DNA from: Thermomonas fusca DSM 15424
Lineage (GTDB): Bacteria > Pseudomonadota > Gammaproteobacteria > Xanthomonadales > Xanthomonadaceae
Length of the DNA: 64,000 nt
Assembly: GCF_000423885.1 (NCBI RefSeq)
Contig: NZ_KE384101.1
Coordinates: 117,830 to 181,829 of the forward strand
Direction of reading: 5' to 3'
Part shown: one piece after another, positions 1-8,185 of the stretch
Numbering within the stretch: the stretch's first letter is position 1
How the letters are laid out: every line of letters begins with the position of its first letter
The notes under the pieces: generated by a model
What the model saw: only the letters and a program-made list of their open reading frames with translations
Database searches by the model: none
Told to the model about the DNA's origin: nothing
Translations under genes and position numbers: made by a program

Positions 1-3000
1 CTGGAAGCCGAACGTATCGCCGCCGCGGAAGCCGAGGCTGCACGCCTGGCCGCCGAGCAGACCGAAGCCGAGCGTCGTGCGGCGGCAGAAGCCGCACGCT
101 CGGAAGCCGAACGCATCGCTGCGGCGGAAGCTGAAGCCGAGCGCCAAGCTGCGGAAGAAGCGGCGCGTCTAGAAGCCGAACGCCTTGCAGCGGAAGAGGC
201 GGAGGTCGCGCGCCTGGCGGCCGAACAGGCGGAATCCGAACGCATTGCCGCGGAAGAAGCGGCGCGCCTGGAAGCCGAACGCCTGGGCGCGGAAGAAGCC
301 GAGGTCGCGCGTCTGGCCGCCGAGCAAGCGGAAGCCGAACGCACTGCCGCGGAAGAAGCGGCGCGCCTGGAAGCCGAGCGTACCGCCGCTGAACAGGCCG
401 AACGCCAAGCCGCGGAAGAAGCCGCGCGCCTGGATATCGAACGCATTGCCGCGGAAGAAGCCGAGGCCGCGCGCTTGGCCGCCGAGCAGGCGGAAGCCGA
501 GCGTGTGGCCGCGGAAGAAGCGGCGCGCCAGGAGGCCGAGCGCATCGCCGCGGAGGCAGCGGCCCGACGCGAGGCCGAACGCGAGGCCGAACGCGTCGAA
601 GCCGAGCGCATCGCCGCCGCGCGCGCCGAGGCCGAACGCCAGGAAGCCGAACGTGCCGCCGCGCGCCGCGCGGAGGTCGAGCGCGCCGAAGCCGAGCGTC
701 GCGCTGCGGACGCCGCAGCTGGCGCCTGGGCGCGGGAGCAGGCGGCGCTGGCCGCGTTGCAGGCGACATCGGGCGCGAGCGAGGACCCGGACGAGGCGCT
801 GGATACCAGCGAACTGGACCTGGAGCTGGTCGACATCTTCGTAGAGGAGGCCGGCGACCTGCTCGACCATTCCGACGGCTTGCTGGCGAAGCTGCGCGAG
901 ACGCCGGACGACAACGAATTGGTGGTGGGTCTGCAGCGCGACCTGCATACGCTCAAGGGCGGTGCGCGGATGGCCGGGATGATGCCGGCCGGCGAGCTGG
1001 GTCACGCCATGGAATCGCTGCTGGAAGCGGTGGCCGCGCAGAAGGTCGATTTCGGCACCGACGGCGTACCGCTGCTGGAGCGTGGGTTCGATCGCCTGCA
1101 TGGGATGATCACGCGCATCGCCGCGCGCCGCGCGCTGGGCATGCCCGAGGCGCTGATCGAGGAATTCAACGCGCGCGCCGAGCAACGCCCTGTGGTGGCG
1201 GCGCTTGCGTCGGCTGATGACGCCAGGCCTGCACCGACCTCGAAGATCGAACTCAAGCCGCTGTCGGCGCCGCTGGGACAGGAGGGTTTCGCCGAGGACG
1301 AAGAGGTTGGCGTGCGCGCGCCGCAGGAACAGGTGCGCATCCGCGCCGACCTGCTCGACCGGCTGGTGAACTACGCCGGCGAAGTCGCGATCTACCGCGC
1401 CCGCCTAGAACAGCAGCTGGCCGCGTTCCGCAGCACCGCGCAGGAAATGGAGCAGACCAACCTGCGCCTGCGCGACCAGCTGCGTCGCCTGGATTCGGAA
1501 ACCGAAGCGCAGATCATCGCCCGCTTCCAGCGCGAGCACGACACCGGCAACGAAGCCTTCGACCCGCTGGAGCTCGACCGCTTCAGCACCCTGCAACAGC
1601 TCTCGCGCGGTCTGGCCGAATCGGCGGCCGACTTGCAGAGCCTGCACGGGTCGATGGATGACCTGACCCGTCAGTACGAAACCCTGCTCACCCAGCAGTC
1701 GCGGGTCAGCTCGGAGCTGCAGGAAGGCCTCATGCGCACGCGCATGCTGCCGTTCGATTCGCTGGTGCCGCGCCTGCGCCGGGTCATCCGCCAGGCCGCC
1801 ACCGAAACCGGCAAGCAGGCGCAACTCAAGCTGGATGGCGCGCAGGGCGAACTCGACCGCAACGTGCTGGAGCGCATGACTGCGCCGCTGGAGCACATGC
1901 TGCGCAACGCCATCGCGCATGGCCTGGAGGCGCCGGAGGCGCGCCGTGCCGCCGGCAAGCAGGAAGAAGGCAGCATCCGGGTGGTGGTGCGTCGCGAAGG
2001 TTCCGAAGTCGTCCTGCAGATCTCCGACGACGGCGCCGGTCTCAACCGCGCGGCAATCCGCGCGCGTGGCGTCGAGCGCGGGCTGATTGCCGCGGATGCG
2101 CAGTTGACCGACGTCGAACTCGACCAATTGATCATGCAGCCGGGCTTCTCCACCGCCGAAACCGTCAGCCGCCTGGCTGGGCGCGGCGTCGGCATGGACG
2201 TGGTCGCCAGCGAGGTCCGCCAGCTGGGCGGCACCATCGACATCGCCTCGCAGCCCGGCGACGGCACGGTGTTCACCCTGCGCCTGCCGCAGACCCTGGC
2301 GGTCACCCAGGCGGTGTTCGTCAAGATCGGCGAGACCGAGTACGCGGTACCGATCGCCTCGGTGCGCGGCGTCGGACGCATCTCCCGCGAAGACCTGGCC
2401 AAGCCGGGCGCCGGCTACCGCTACGGCGGCGAGGACTACGCGCTGCACGACCTCGGCACCTTGGTTGGCACCGCGCCGGCGCGTGCCGAAGGGCATCTGC
2501 AGATGCCGCTGCTGCTGGTCGGCTCGGGCGAGCTGCGGGCGGCGGTGGCGATCGACCAGGTGTTGGGCAGCCGCGAAATCGTGGTCAAGACCGGCGGTCC
2601 GCAGCTGACGTCGGTGCCGGGCATCTTCGGTGCCACCATCATGGGCGATGGCCGCGTGGTGGTGATCCTGGACGTGGCGCCGCTGGTACGCAGGCAGGCC
2701 GCGGCGGCGCTGGCCGACGAGGCGGTCGTTCATGTGCCGACTACGCACCGAAAGGTGCCGCTGGTCATGGTGGTGGACGACTCGGTCACCATGCGCAAGG
2801 TCACCGGCCGCGTGCTGGAGCGCCACAGCCTGGAGGTAGCGACCGCCAAGGACGGTCTGGATGCGCTGGAGCGGATGGCCGATTTCGTGCCGGATCTGAT
2901 GCTGCTGGACATCGAGATGCCGCGCATGGACGGCTACGAGCTGGCTACCGCGATGAAGGCGGACCCGCGCCTGCGCAACGTACCGATCGTCATGATCACC

Positions 3001-3147
3001 TCGCGTACCGGCGACAAGCACCGTCAGCGCGCATTCGAGATCGGCGTGGAGCGTTACCTCGGCAAGCCGTACCAGGAAGTCGAGCTGATGCGTAACGTGT
3101 TCGAGCTGTTGGGGCTGGAGCACGCGGGCGCCGGAACCGAGCAGTGA
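1..3147 (+). CDS. chpA: Hybrid chemotaxis histidine kinase, ChpA/PilL-like (5' end missing)
   Basis: This is the CheA-type kinase of a Chp/Pil pathway, which by family knowledge controls type IV pilus motility. The frame is open from base 1, so the N-terminus lies outside the window. Residues 1 to about 240 are an Ala/Glu/Arg repeat. An HPt domain follows (phospho-His at about residue 316 in HTLKGGARMAG), then a dimerisation segment (RIRADLLDRLVNYAGEVA), an HATPase domain (LRNAIAHGLE, SDDGAGLN), a CheW-like domain (about residues 765-900) and a C-terminal receiver (VVDDSVTMRK, phospho-Asp near residue 970 in LLDIEMPRMDG). Pseudomonas ChpA carries several HPt domains; only one is visible here and more could lie upstream. 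The stop overlaps the next gene by 4 nt, so the genes are probably translationally coupled. Confidence 0.93.
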   Translation: MEAERIAAAEAEAARLAAEQTEAERRAAAEAARSEAERIAAAEAEAERQAAEEAARLEAERLAAEEAEVARLAAEQAESERIAAEEAARLEAERLGAEEAEVARLAAEQAEAERTAAEEAARLEAERTAAEQAERQAAEEAARLDIERIAAEEAEAARLAAEQAEAERVAAEEAARQEAERIAAEAAARREAEREAERVEAERIAAARAEAERQEAERAAARRAEVERAEAERRAADAAAGAWAREQAALAALQATSGASEDPDEALDTSELDLELVDIFVEEAGDLLDHSDGLLAKLRETPDDNELVVGLQRDLHTLKGGARMAGMMPAGELGHAMESLLEAVAAQKVDFGTDGVPLLERGFDRLHGMITRIAARRALGMPEALIEEFNARAEQRPVVAALASADDARPAPTSKIELKPLSAPLGQEGFAEDEEVGVRAPQEQVRIRADLLDRLVNYAGEVAIYRARLEQQLAAFRSTAQEMEQTNLRLRDQLRRLDSETEAQIIARFQREHDTGNEAFDPLELDRFSTLQQLSRGLAESAADLQSLHGSMDDLTRQYETLLTQQSRVSSELQEGLMRTRMLPFDSLVPRLRRVIRQAATETGKQAQLKLDGAQGELDRNVLERMTAPLEHMLRNAIAHGLEAPEARRAAGKQEEGSIRVVVRREGSEVVLQISDDGAGLNRAAIRARGVERGLIAADAQLTDVELDQLIMQPGFSTAETVSRLAGRGVGMDVVASEVRQLGGTIDIASQPGDGTVFTLRLPQTLAVTQAVFVKIGETEYAVPIASVRGVGRISREDLAKPGAGYRYGGEDYALHDLGTLVGTAPARAEGHLQMPLLLVGSGELRAAVAIDQVLGSREIVVKTGGPQLTSVPGIFGATIMGDGRVVVILDVAPLVRRQAAAALADEAVVHVPTTHRKVPLVMVVDDSVTMRKVTGRVLERHSLEVATAKDGLDALERMADFVPDLMLLDIEMPRMDGYELATAMKADPRLRNVPIVMITSRTGDKHRQRAFEIGVERYLGKPYQEVELMRNVFELLGLEHAGAGTEQ
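4..531 (+). repeat. Tandem 99-nt (33-residue) coding repeat in chpA
   Basis: Units start at 4, 103, 172, 271, 370 and 433 and begin with an EAER-type tetrapeptide. Full units are 99 nt (4-102, 172-270, 271-369, 433-531). The units at 103 (69 nt) and 370 (63 nt) are internally shortened but stay in frame. Degenerate EAER-rich sequence continues to about 715. The product is a highly charged Ala/Glu/Arg segment, probably a long helix or coiled coil linking the upstream part to the HPt domain. Confidence 0.85.
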
Positions 3148-4124
3148 ACACGCACCGCGTGCTGGTGCTGGCGCGCGCGGGGGCCGCGCGCGACCGCACC
3201 GAGATGGCGCTGCGGCAGGCTGGCGCAGCGCTGGCGGCGGTGCTGGATCCGGCCACTGTCGACGAGGCGCAGGTCCGCGCGGCTGCGCCGGATGCGCTGT
3301 TGGTGGTGCTGGACCCGGTGACCGAAGCTGCGCTGGACAAGTTCGACGCGGTGCTGGCCGACCCGTCGCTGCTGGTGCTGTTTGACGACGCCGAAGTGGC
3401 GGCGCGCCGGGATGGCTGGGAAGCGGCGCGCTGGGCGCGCCACCTGGCGGCCAAGCTGCAGGGGCACCGCAACGTGCTGCCGGCGCCGCCGGCAGGCAGC
3501 GCACCGGATCGCGATTTCGAGCAGGAGATGCAGGACCTGAGCATGGAAATGGCGGCGATGCAGCCGCTACCGCCGGCGGTGCAGGGTTCGGCGCTGGCCC
3601 AGCCGGACGGCGCGGTGGTGGTGGCGGCCGGCATCGGCGGGCCCGACGCGGTGCGTCAGTTGCTGGGCGGACTGCCTGCGGCTTTCCCGCGCGCGCTGCT
3701 GCTGCGGCAGCGCATCGAGGGCGGCCAGTACGACCGCCTGGTCCGGCAGATGCAGCGGGCCGCGCAGATGCCCGTGGTGCTTGCCTGTGCCGGCGAACCG
3801 CTGCGTCGCGGCCATGTGTACGTCGTGCCGGATGGTGTCGACGTGGGCGAGGCACCGGCCGGCCTGCATTTCGTGGAGGCTTCCGGCGAGCCGCGCTTCG
3901 CCCCGCTGCGCCCGGGCGACAGCGCCATGCTGCTGCTCAGCGGCGCGCCTCCGGCGCTGGTCGACCTTGCCCTGGCGATGCGCATGGCCGGGGGGCTCGC
4001 GCTGGGCCAGTCGGCCGAAAACTGTTTCGATCCCGCCGCCAGCCAGGCGCTGGCGGCACGTGGCGGCGAAGCGGACAGCCTCGCCGGAATCTCCCGTCAA
4101 TTGCTGCAACGCTGGCCCGCCTGA
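3144..4124 (+). CDS. chpB: CheB/ChpB-like protein lacking the methylesterase catalytic residues
   Basis: The gene holds the ChpB position between chpA and chpC, and the C-terminal half (about residues 155-326) follows the CheB fold order. By hand alignment to E. coli CheB, all three catalytic residues are replaced: Ser of GASTGG is Gly163 (VAAGIGGP), His of TQHM is Arg190 (LRQRI), and Asp of GMGNDG is Ala271 (SGAPPA). The N-terminal 120 residues look like a receiver but lack the paired acidic residues after strand 1. It is therefore probably not an active methylesterase and may act as a scaffold or regulator. At 326 aa the length is normal for CheB. It overlaps chpA by 4 nt and is followed 7 nt later by the CheW-like gene. 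Confidence 0.75.
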   Translation: MNTHRVLVLARAGAARDRTEMALRQAGAALAAVLDPATVDEAQVRAAAPDALLVVLDPVTEAALDKFDAVLADPSLLVLFDDAEVAARRDGWEAARWARHLAAKLQGHRNVLPAPPAGSAPDRDFEQEMQDLSMEMAAMQPLPPAVQGSALAQPDGAVVVAAGIGGPDAVRQLLGGLPAAFPRALLLRQRIEGGQYDRLVRQMQRAAQMPVVLACAGEPLRRGHVYVVPDGVDVGEAPAGLHFVEASGEPRFAPLRPGDSAMLLLSGAPPALVDLALAMRMAGGLALGQSAENCFDPAASQALAARGGEADSLAGISRQLLQRWPA

Positions 4125-4131
4125 GGTTTCC

Positions 4132-4602
4132 ATGTCCGACATCGCATACATCATCCGCGGCGTGCTCATCCAGGTGGCGGACGCACGCCTGTTGCTGCCC
4201 AACGCGACCATCGCCGAGGTGCTGTCCTACGCCGCGCCGGAACCGCTGGAGAACGCGCCTGACTGGCTGCTGGGCAGGATCCGCTGGCGCGGCTGGCAGC
4301 TGCCGCTGGTATCGTTCGCGCGATTTGCGGGCATCGCCGACGAGCAGGGCGGCCTGGGCAGCAAGGTGATCGTGCTGAAGGCGTTGGGCGGCAACCCCAA
4401 GCGCCCCTACTTTGCCCTTTTGACCCAGGGCTTCCCGCGGCTGGTGACGGTGACCGAAGACACGCTGGCGACGCAGGGCGATGGCGGCGACCTGCCTGCC
4501 GGCGTATTGGCCCGCGTGCGCCTGGGCGAGAACGACGCGATGGTGCCCGACCTGGCCGCGCTGGAGCAGCACCTGCACGCCGCGCTGGCGGCGGCTGCCT
4601 GA
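4132..4602 (+). CDS. chpC: CheW-like coupling protein, ChpC-like
   Basis: This 156-aa protein has a CheW-type domain (LIQVADARLLLPNATIAEVL near the N-terminus and LLGRIRWRGWQLPLVSF in the middle). CheW proteins connect the chemoreceptor to CheA. The ATG at 4132 is 7 nt after the upstream stop and gives the expected CheW-family length. A second adaptor at the end of the chp operon matches ChpC of Pseudomonas. It is the last gene of the operon and converges on rsmE, with a GC-rich hairpin between them. Confidence 0.8.
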   Translation: MSDIAYIIRGVLIQVADARLLLPNATIAEVLSYAAPEPLENAPDWLLGRIRWRGWQLPLVSFARFAGIADEQGGLGSKVIVLKALGGNPKRPYFALLTQGFPRLVTVTEDTLATQGDGGDLPAGVLARVRLGENDAMVPDLAALEQHLHAALAAAA

Positions 4603-4611
4603 GATACGGCG

Positions 4612-4633
4612 CCCGGCCGCAGCGGCGGCCGGG
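4612..4633. terminator. GC-rich hairpin between convergent chpC and rsmE
   Basis: A perfect 9-bp inverted repeat (CCCGGCCGC / GCGGCCGGG, loop AGCG) fills the 36-bp gap between two convergent genes. There is no clear U-tract on either strand, so it is a possible bidirectional terminator or mRNA 3'-end stabiliser rather than a textbook intrinsic terminator. Confidence 0.5.
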
Positions 4634-4638
4634 AAGTG

Positions 4639-5370
4639 TCAGCCCAAGTCCCCAGCCATCGCCTGCAGCGCGGCAATCGCGGCGATGCCGGCGGTTTCGG
4701 TGCGCAGGATGCGCGGGCCCAGCCGCAGTCCCTCGAATCCCGCCGCCACCAGCTGTTCGCGATCGCGCGGCGACCAGCCGCCTTCCGGGCCGATGGCCAG
4801 CGTGCACGCGCGCAGCTGGCTGCCCTGCAGTGTCGACAGCGCCTGTGGCGCGAACGGATCAAGAATGAAACCGCGGCCCTCGCGCCGCGCCGCCGCCTGC
4901 GCCAGCACGAGCGGCGGGGCGACCTCCGGCACGCGTGCGCGGCCACTTTGTTCGCAGGCCGACACCACCACCTCTCGCCAGTGCGCCACGCGCTTGTCGG
5001 CGCGCTGGGCGTCCAGCTTCACCTCGCTGCGTTCGCTGGACGCCGGCAGGATGCTGGCCACGCCCAACTCGGTCGCCTTCTGCAGGATCAGATCCATCTT
5101 CTCGCCGCGGGCGATGCCCTGCAGCAGGGTGATGGCGAGCGGCGACTCGTTGTCGACCTGGCGGCTGGCGATGATGTCCGCCAGCACCTCGCGTTTGCTG
5201 ACCGAGGCGATGCGCGCTTCGCGGTCGAAGCCGTCACCATTGAACAGCACGCAGGGATCGCCGGCCTGCAGGCGCAGCACCCGCACCAGATGGGCGGCGG
5301 CGTCCTCGGGCAGGGTGATGGTGCTGCCAACGGACAGCGGCTGGGCGACGAAGCTGCGGGTCAGGCGCAT
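4639..5370 (-). CDS. rsmE: 16S rRNA (uracil-1498-N3)-methyltransferase
   Basis: RsmE methylates U1498 of 16S rRNA using S-adenosylmethionine. The 243-aa protein starts MRLTRSFVAQPL and carries the PUA-like N-terminal part (HLVRVLRLQAGD) and the SPOUT knot motifs LAIGPEGGWS and LRLGPRILRTETAG near the C-terminus. The ATG at 5370 was chosen because upstream residues in the same frame have no similarity to the family. It lies 52 nt downstream of bioA on the same strand and may be cotranscribed with it. Confidence 0.95.
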   Translation of the reverse strand: MRLTRSFVAQPLSVGSTITLPEDAAAHLVRVLRLQAGDPCVLFNGDGFDREARIASVSKREVLADIIASRQVDNESPLAITLLQGIARGEKMDLILQKATELGVASILPASSERSEVKLDAQRADKRVAHWREVVVSACEQSGRARVPEVAPPLVLAQAAARREGRGFILDPFAPQALSTLQGSQLRACTLAIGPEGGWSPRDREQLVAAGFEGLRLGPRILRTETAGIAAIAALQAMAGDLG

Positions 5371-5422
5371 GGGTTTGCCCTCGCGGATCGCGTCCGGCGG
5401 CGCTTTGGAATGCGGGTCGGAT

Positions 5423-6823
5423 TCACGTTGATGCCTCCGCCAGCATCGCGTGGGTGGCCGCCGCCAGCTGTTCCAGCTGCGCGTCGTCGATGCAGTAGGG
5501 CGGCATCCAGTACAGCACGTCGCCCAGTGGGCGCAGCAGCACGCCGGCATCCAGCGCCGCGCGGTACATGCGCAGGCCGCGGCGGCCGGCGATTTCCACC
5601 GCGTGGCCGTCCTCGACGTTGCCGGCCTCGGGCTGCAGTTCGATGGCCACCACCATCCCCACCTGACGCACTTCCGCCACCGCCGGATGCGCCTTGAATG
5701 TTGCCGCCAGCGCGGCCATCTTCGCGGCGGTGTCGCGGTTGCGCGCCAGTACGCCGTCGCCTTCGAGGATGTCCAGCGAGGCCAGTGCCGCCGCGCAGGC
5801 CAGCGGGTTGCCGCTGTAGCTGTGCGAATGCAGGAAGGCGCGCTCGCGCGAGTCGTCGAGGAAGCCGTCGTAAATGGCCTGCGTGGCCAGCACCGCGCAC
5901 AGCGGCAGGAAGCCGCCGGTCAGGCCCTTCGACAGGCACAGCAGGTCGGGCTGGATGCCGGCCTGCTGGCAGGCGAACAGGCTGCCGGTGCGGCCGAAGC
6001 CGGTGGCGATTTCGTCCGCGATCAGGAACACACCGTGCGCGTCGCAGAGTTCGCGCGCGCGCTGCAGGTAGCGCGGGTGGTGCATGCGCATGCCGCCGGC
6101 GCACTGCAGCAGCGGCTCCACGATCAGCGCGCAGACTTCGCCGGCGTGCGCGTCCAGCAGGTCGGCCAGGGCGTCGGCGGCGCGTTCGGCGCAGGCGATC
6201 GCCGCGGCTTCGCCGCACGCACCGTAGGCATCCGGCGACGGCGCGAACAGGGTTTCCAGCAGCAGCGGCGCGTACACGCGGCGGTACAGCGGGATGTCAC
6301 CCACCGACAGCGCTCCCAGCGTTTCGCCGTGGTAGCTGCCGGTCAACGCGACGAACTTCGTGCGGCCTTCGGCGCCGCGGTTGTGGAACCAGTGGAAGGC
6401 CATCTTCAGCGCCACTTCCACCCCGGCCGACCCGTTGTCGGCGTAGAACACCTTGGCCAGCGGCGCGCGATCGACCTCGCGCGGAGCGAGGGCGAGCAGG
6501 CGCTCGGCCAGTTCGACGGCGGGCGCGTGCGAGCAGCCGGCCAGGATCACCTGCTCCAAGGTGCGCGCCTGCCGGGCGATGGCTTCGGCGATGCGCGGCT
6601 CGGCATGGCCGTGCAGGTTGGTCCACCAGCTGCTGACGCCGTCGAGGACGCGCCTGCCGTCGAAGCCCACCAGCCAGGCGCCTTCGCCGCGCGCCACGGG
6701 GAACAGCGGCAGCGCGTGCGGGTGCTCGCGCATCTGCGTGCACGGGTGCCAGAGTACGGCCAGGTCGCGCGTCCGCCAGTCATCCGCGGCGGCTATCATG
6801 GGGTCATCGTGAAAGCTTTCCAT
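5423..6823 (-). CDS. bioA: Adenosylmethionine-8-amino-7-oxononanoate aminotransferase
   Basis: BioA converts KAPA to DAPA in biotin synthesis, using SAM as amino donor and PLP as cofactor. The 466-aa class III aminotransferase shows LWHPCTQM, SSWWTNLHGH, the PLP-region motif DEIATGFGRTG and the Schiff-base lysine in CLSKGLTGG. The start at 6823 is supported by a GATAAT hexamer ending exactly 6 nt before it and by the lack of a ribosome binding site, which suggests a leaderless mRNA. An internal ATG at 6799 is an alternative start. It is divergent from nudE with only 29 bp between the two start codons. Confidence 0.95.
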   Translation of the reverse strand: MESFHDDPMIAAADDWRTRDLAVLWHPCTQMREHPHALPLFPVARGEGAWLVGFDGRRVLDGVSSWWTNLHGHAEPRIAEAIARQARTLEQVILAGCSHAPAVELAERLLALAPREVDRAPLAKVFYADNGSAGVEVALKMAFHWFHNRGAEGRTKFVALTGSYHGETLGALSVGDIPLYRRVYAPLLLETLFAPSPDAYGACGEAAAIACAERAADALADLLDAHAGEVCALIVEPLLQCAGGMRMHHPRYLQRARELCDAHGVFLIADEIATGFGRTGSLFACQQAGIQPDLLCLSKGLTGGFLPLCAVLATQAIYDGFLDDSRERAFLHSHSYSGNPLACAAALASLDILEGDGVLARNRDTAAKMAALAATFKAHPAVAEVRQVGMVVAIELQPEAGNVEDGHAVEIAGRRGLRMYRAALDAGVLLRPLGDVLYWMPPYCIDDAQLEQLAAATHAMLAEAST

Positions 6824-6835
6824 TCCGCCATTATC
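6824..6835 (-). promoter_or_regulatory. Leaderless-type -10 element of bioA
   Basis: On the minus strand GATAAT (6835-6830) is followed by six bases and then the bioA ATG. The expected transcription start about 7 nt downstream is the A of the ATG. No Shine-Dalgarno is present and no convincing -35 was seen. The spacing is the same at six other genes in this window. Confidence 0.5.
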
Positions 6836-6852
6836 GCCGCCGGGGCGACCGC

Positions 6853-7407
6853 ATGAGCCGCCGCCTGCCGGTCATCCACGGCATCACCGAGCACGACGCC
6901 GGCCCGTACCGGATGGAGCGGCTCGATCTGGAGTTCGCCAACGGCGAGCGCCGCCTGTACGAGCGCCTGCACGGGCGCGGCCATGGCGCGGTGGCGGTGG
7001 TGCCGATGCTGGATGCCGACACCGTGCTGCTGGTGCGCGAATATGCGGCCGGCGTGCACCGCTACGAACTGGGGCTGGTGAAGGGACGCATCGACGCCGG
7101 CGAGACGCCGCTCGAAGCCGCCAACCGCGAGCTGATGGAAGAAGCCGGCTACGGTGCGCGCGACCTGCGCGTGCTGCGCAGCCTCACTCTGGCGCCGACC
7201 TACATGAGCCACCAGACCCATGTGGTGCTGGCGCGCGACCTGTATCCGCAGCGCCTGCCCGGCGACGAGCCGGAGGAGCTGGAAGTGGTGCCGTGGAAAC
7301 TGGCCGACCTGGGCCAGCTGATCCTGCAGGATGATTTTTCCGAAGGCCGCAGCATCGCGGCGCTGTTCATGGTCCGCGAATGGTTGCAGCAGCATGCAGG
7401 TGAATGA
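6853..7407 (+). CDS. nudE: Nudix hydrolase, ADP-ribose/ADP compounds (NudE-like)
   Basis: The 184-aa protein contains a complete Nudix box (GRIDAGETPLEAANRELMEEAG), which in the family binds divalent metal for pyrophosphate hydrolysis. The following LAPTYMSHQTHVVLARDLYP is typical of NudE, which cleaves ADP-ribose, NADH and Ap3A-type substrates. It starts a tightly packed run with cysQ (overlap 14 nt) and mazG (overlap 4 nt), so three phosphate-cleaving housekeeping enzymes are probably coexpressed. Confidence 0.88.
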   Translation: MSRRLPVIHGITEHDAGPYRMERLDLEFANGERRLYERLHGRGHGAVAVVPMLDADTVLLVREYAAGVHRYELGLVKGRIDAGETPLEAANRELMEEAGYGARDLRVLRSLTLAPTYMSHQTHVVLARDLYPQRLPGDEPEELEVVPWKLADLGQLILQDDFSEGRSIAALFMVREWLQQHAGE

Positions 7408-8185
7408 CGTACTCCGCGATGGCGTGATTGCTGTCGCCCGTCAGGCCGCCGCGGCGATCCTGGCGGTCTATGACGGCGAATTCGCGGTGCAGCACAAGGA
7501 CGACCGCTCGCCGCTGACGGCCGCGGATCTTGCCGCCCATCGCTGCATCGTTTCGCGCCTGGCGGAGCTGACGCCCGCCATCCCGGTGCTGTCGGAAGAG
7601 TCGAGGGATCACGACATCGCCGATCGCCGGCAATGGACGCGGTTCTGGCTGGTCGATCCGCTCGATGGCACCCGCGAGTTCATCAAGCGCAATGGCGAGT
7701 TCACCGTCAACATCGCCCTGATCGAGGATGGCGTGGCCGTGTTCGGCGTGATCCAGCAGCCGGTCACCGGCGCGCTCTGGCACGGCGTGCCGGGACACGG
7801 TGCATTCCGTCGCGACGGCGGTGCCGATGTCGCCATCCATGCACGAATTCCGGCGGCTTCGCCGCTGCGCATCGCCGCCAGCCGCTCGCACCGCGATGCG
7901 CGCACGCAGGCGCTGCTGGACGCGCTGCCGGGCAGCGAGGTGCTCGGCTGCGGATCGTCGCTGAAGTTCTGCCGCATTGCCGAGGGCGCGATGGATCTGT
8001 ACCCGCGCTTCGGTCCGACCAGCGAATGGGATACCGCCGCCGGGCAGGCGATCCTGGAGGCCGCCGGTGGCGCGGTGCTCGACCCGCAGGGCCGGCCGTT
8101 CCGCTACAACCAGCGCGACACCCTGCTCAACGGCGACTTCATCGCGCTGGGCGATGTCGCGGTGCGCGCGCGGCTGCCGGCATGA
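7394..8185 (+). CDS. cysQ: 3'(2'),5'-bisphosphate nucleotidase CysQ
   Basis: CysQ dephosphorylates PAP (3'-phosphoadenosine 5'-phosphate), a by-product of sulfate assimilation. The 263-aa protein belongs to the inositol monophosphatase fold: the metal-binding segment LVDPLDGTREFIKRNGEF and the second metal motif SEWDTAAGQAIL are both present. The ATG at 7394 gives the family N-terminus and overlaps the end of nudE by 14 nt. The stop overlaps mazG as ATGA. Confidence 0.92.
   Translation: MQVNDVLRDGVIAVARQAAAAILAVYDGEFAVQHKDDRSPLTAADLAAHRCIVSRLAELTPAIPVLSEESRDHDIADRRQWTRFWLVDPLDGTREFIKRNGEFTVNIALIEDGVAVFGVIQQPVTGALWHGVPGHGAFRRDGGADVAIHARIPAASPLRIAASRSHRDARTQALLDALPGSEVLGCGSSLKFCRIAEGAMDLYPRFGPTSEWDTAAGQAILEAAGGAVLDPQGRPFRYNQRDTLLNGDFIALGDVAVRARLPA

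Noticed and set aside
4..531. CRISPR-like array from the regular 99-nt repeats
   Set aside because: The units are contiguous, in frame and coding, with no spacers, so they are protein repeats.
169..1185. 338-codon open frame on the minus strand opposite chpA
   Set aside because: It is the antisense of the Ala/Glu/Arg repeat, which gives stop-free frames because of high GC and repeat codons. No family similarity is visible and the sense frame is clearly chpA.
1405..3855. 816-codon open frame on the minus strand across chpA and chpB
   Set aside because: It is low-complexity Ala/Arg/Pro/Gly sequence typical of antisense frames in high-GC genomes and lies opposite two well-supported genes.
6776..6799. 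bioA start at the internal ATG at 6799
   Set aside because: The hexamer spacing points to 6823 and no ribosome binding site supports 6799, though it cannot be excluded.
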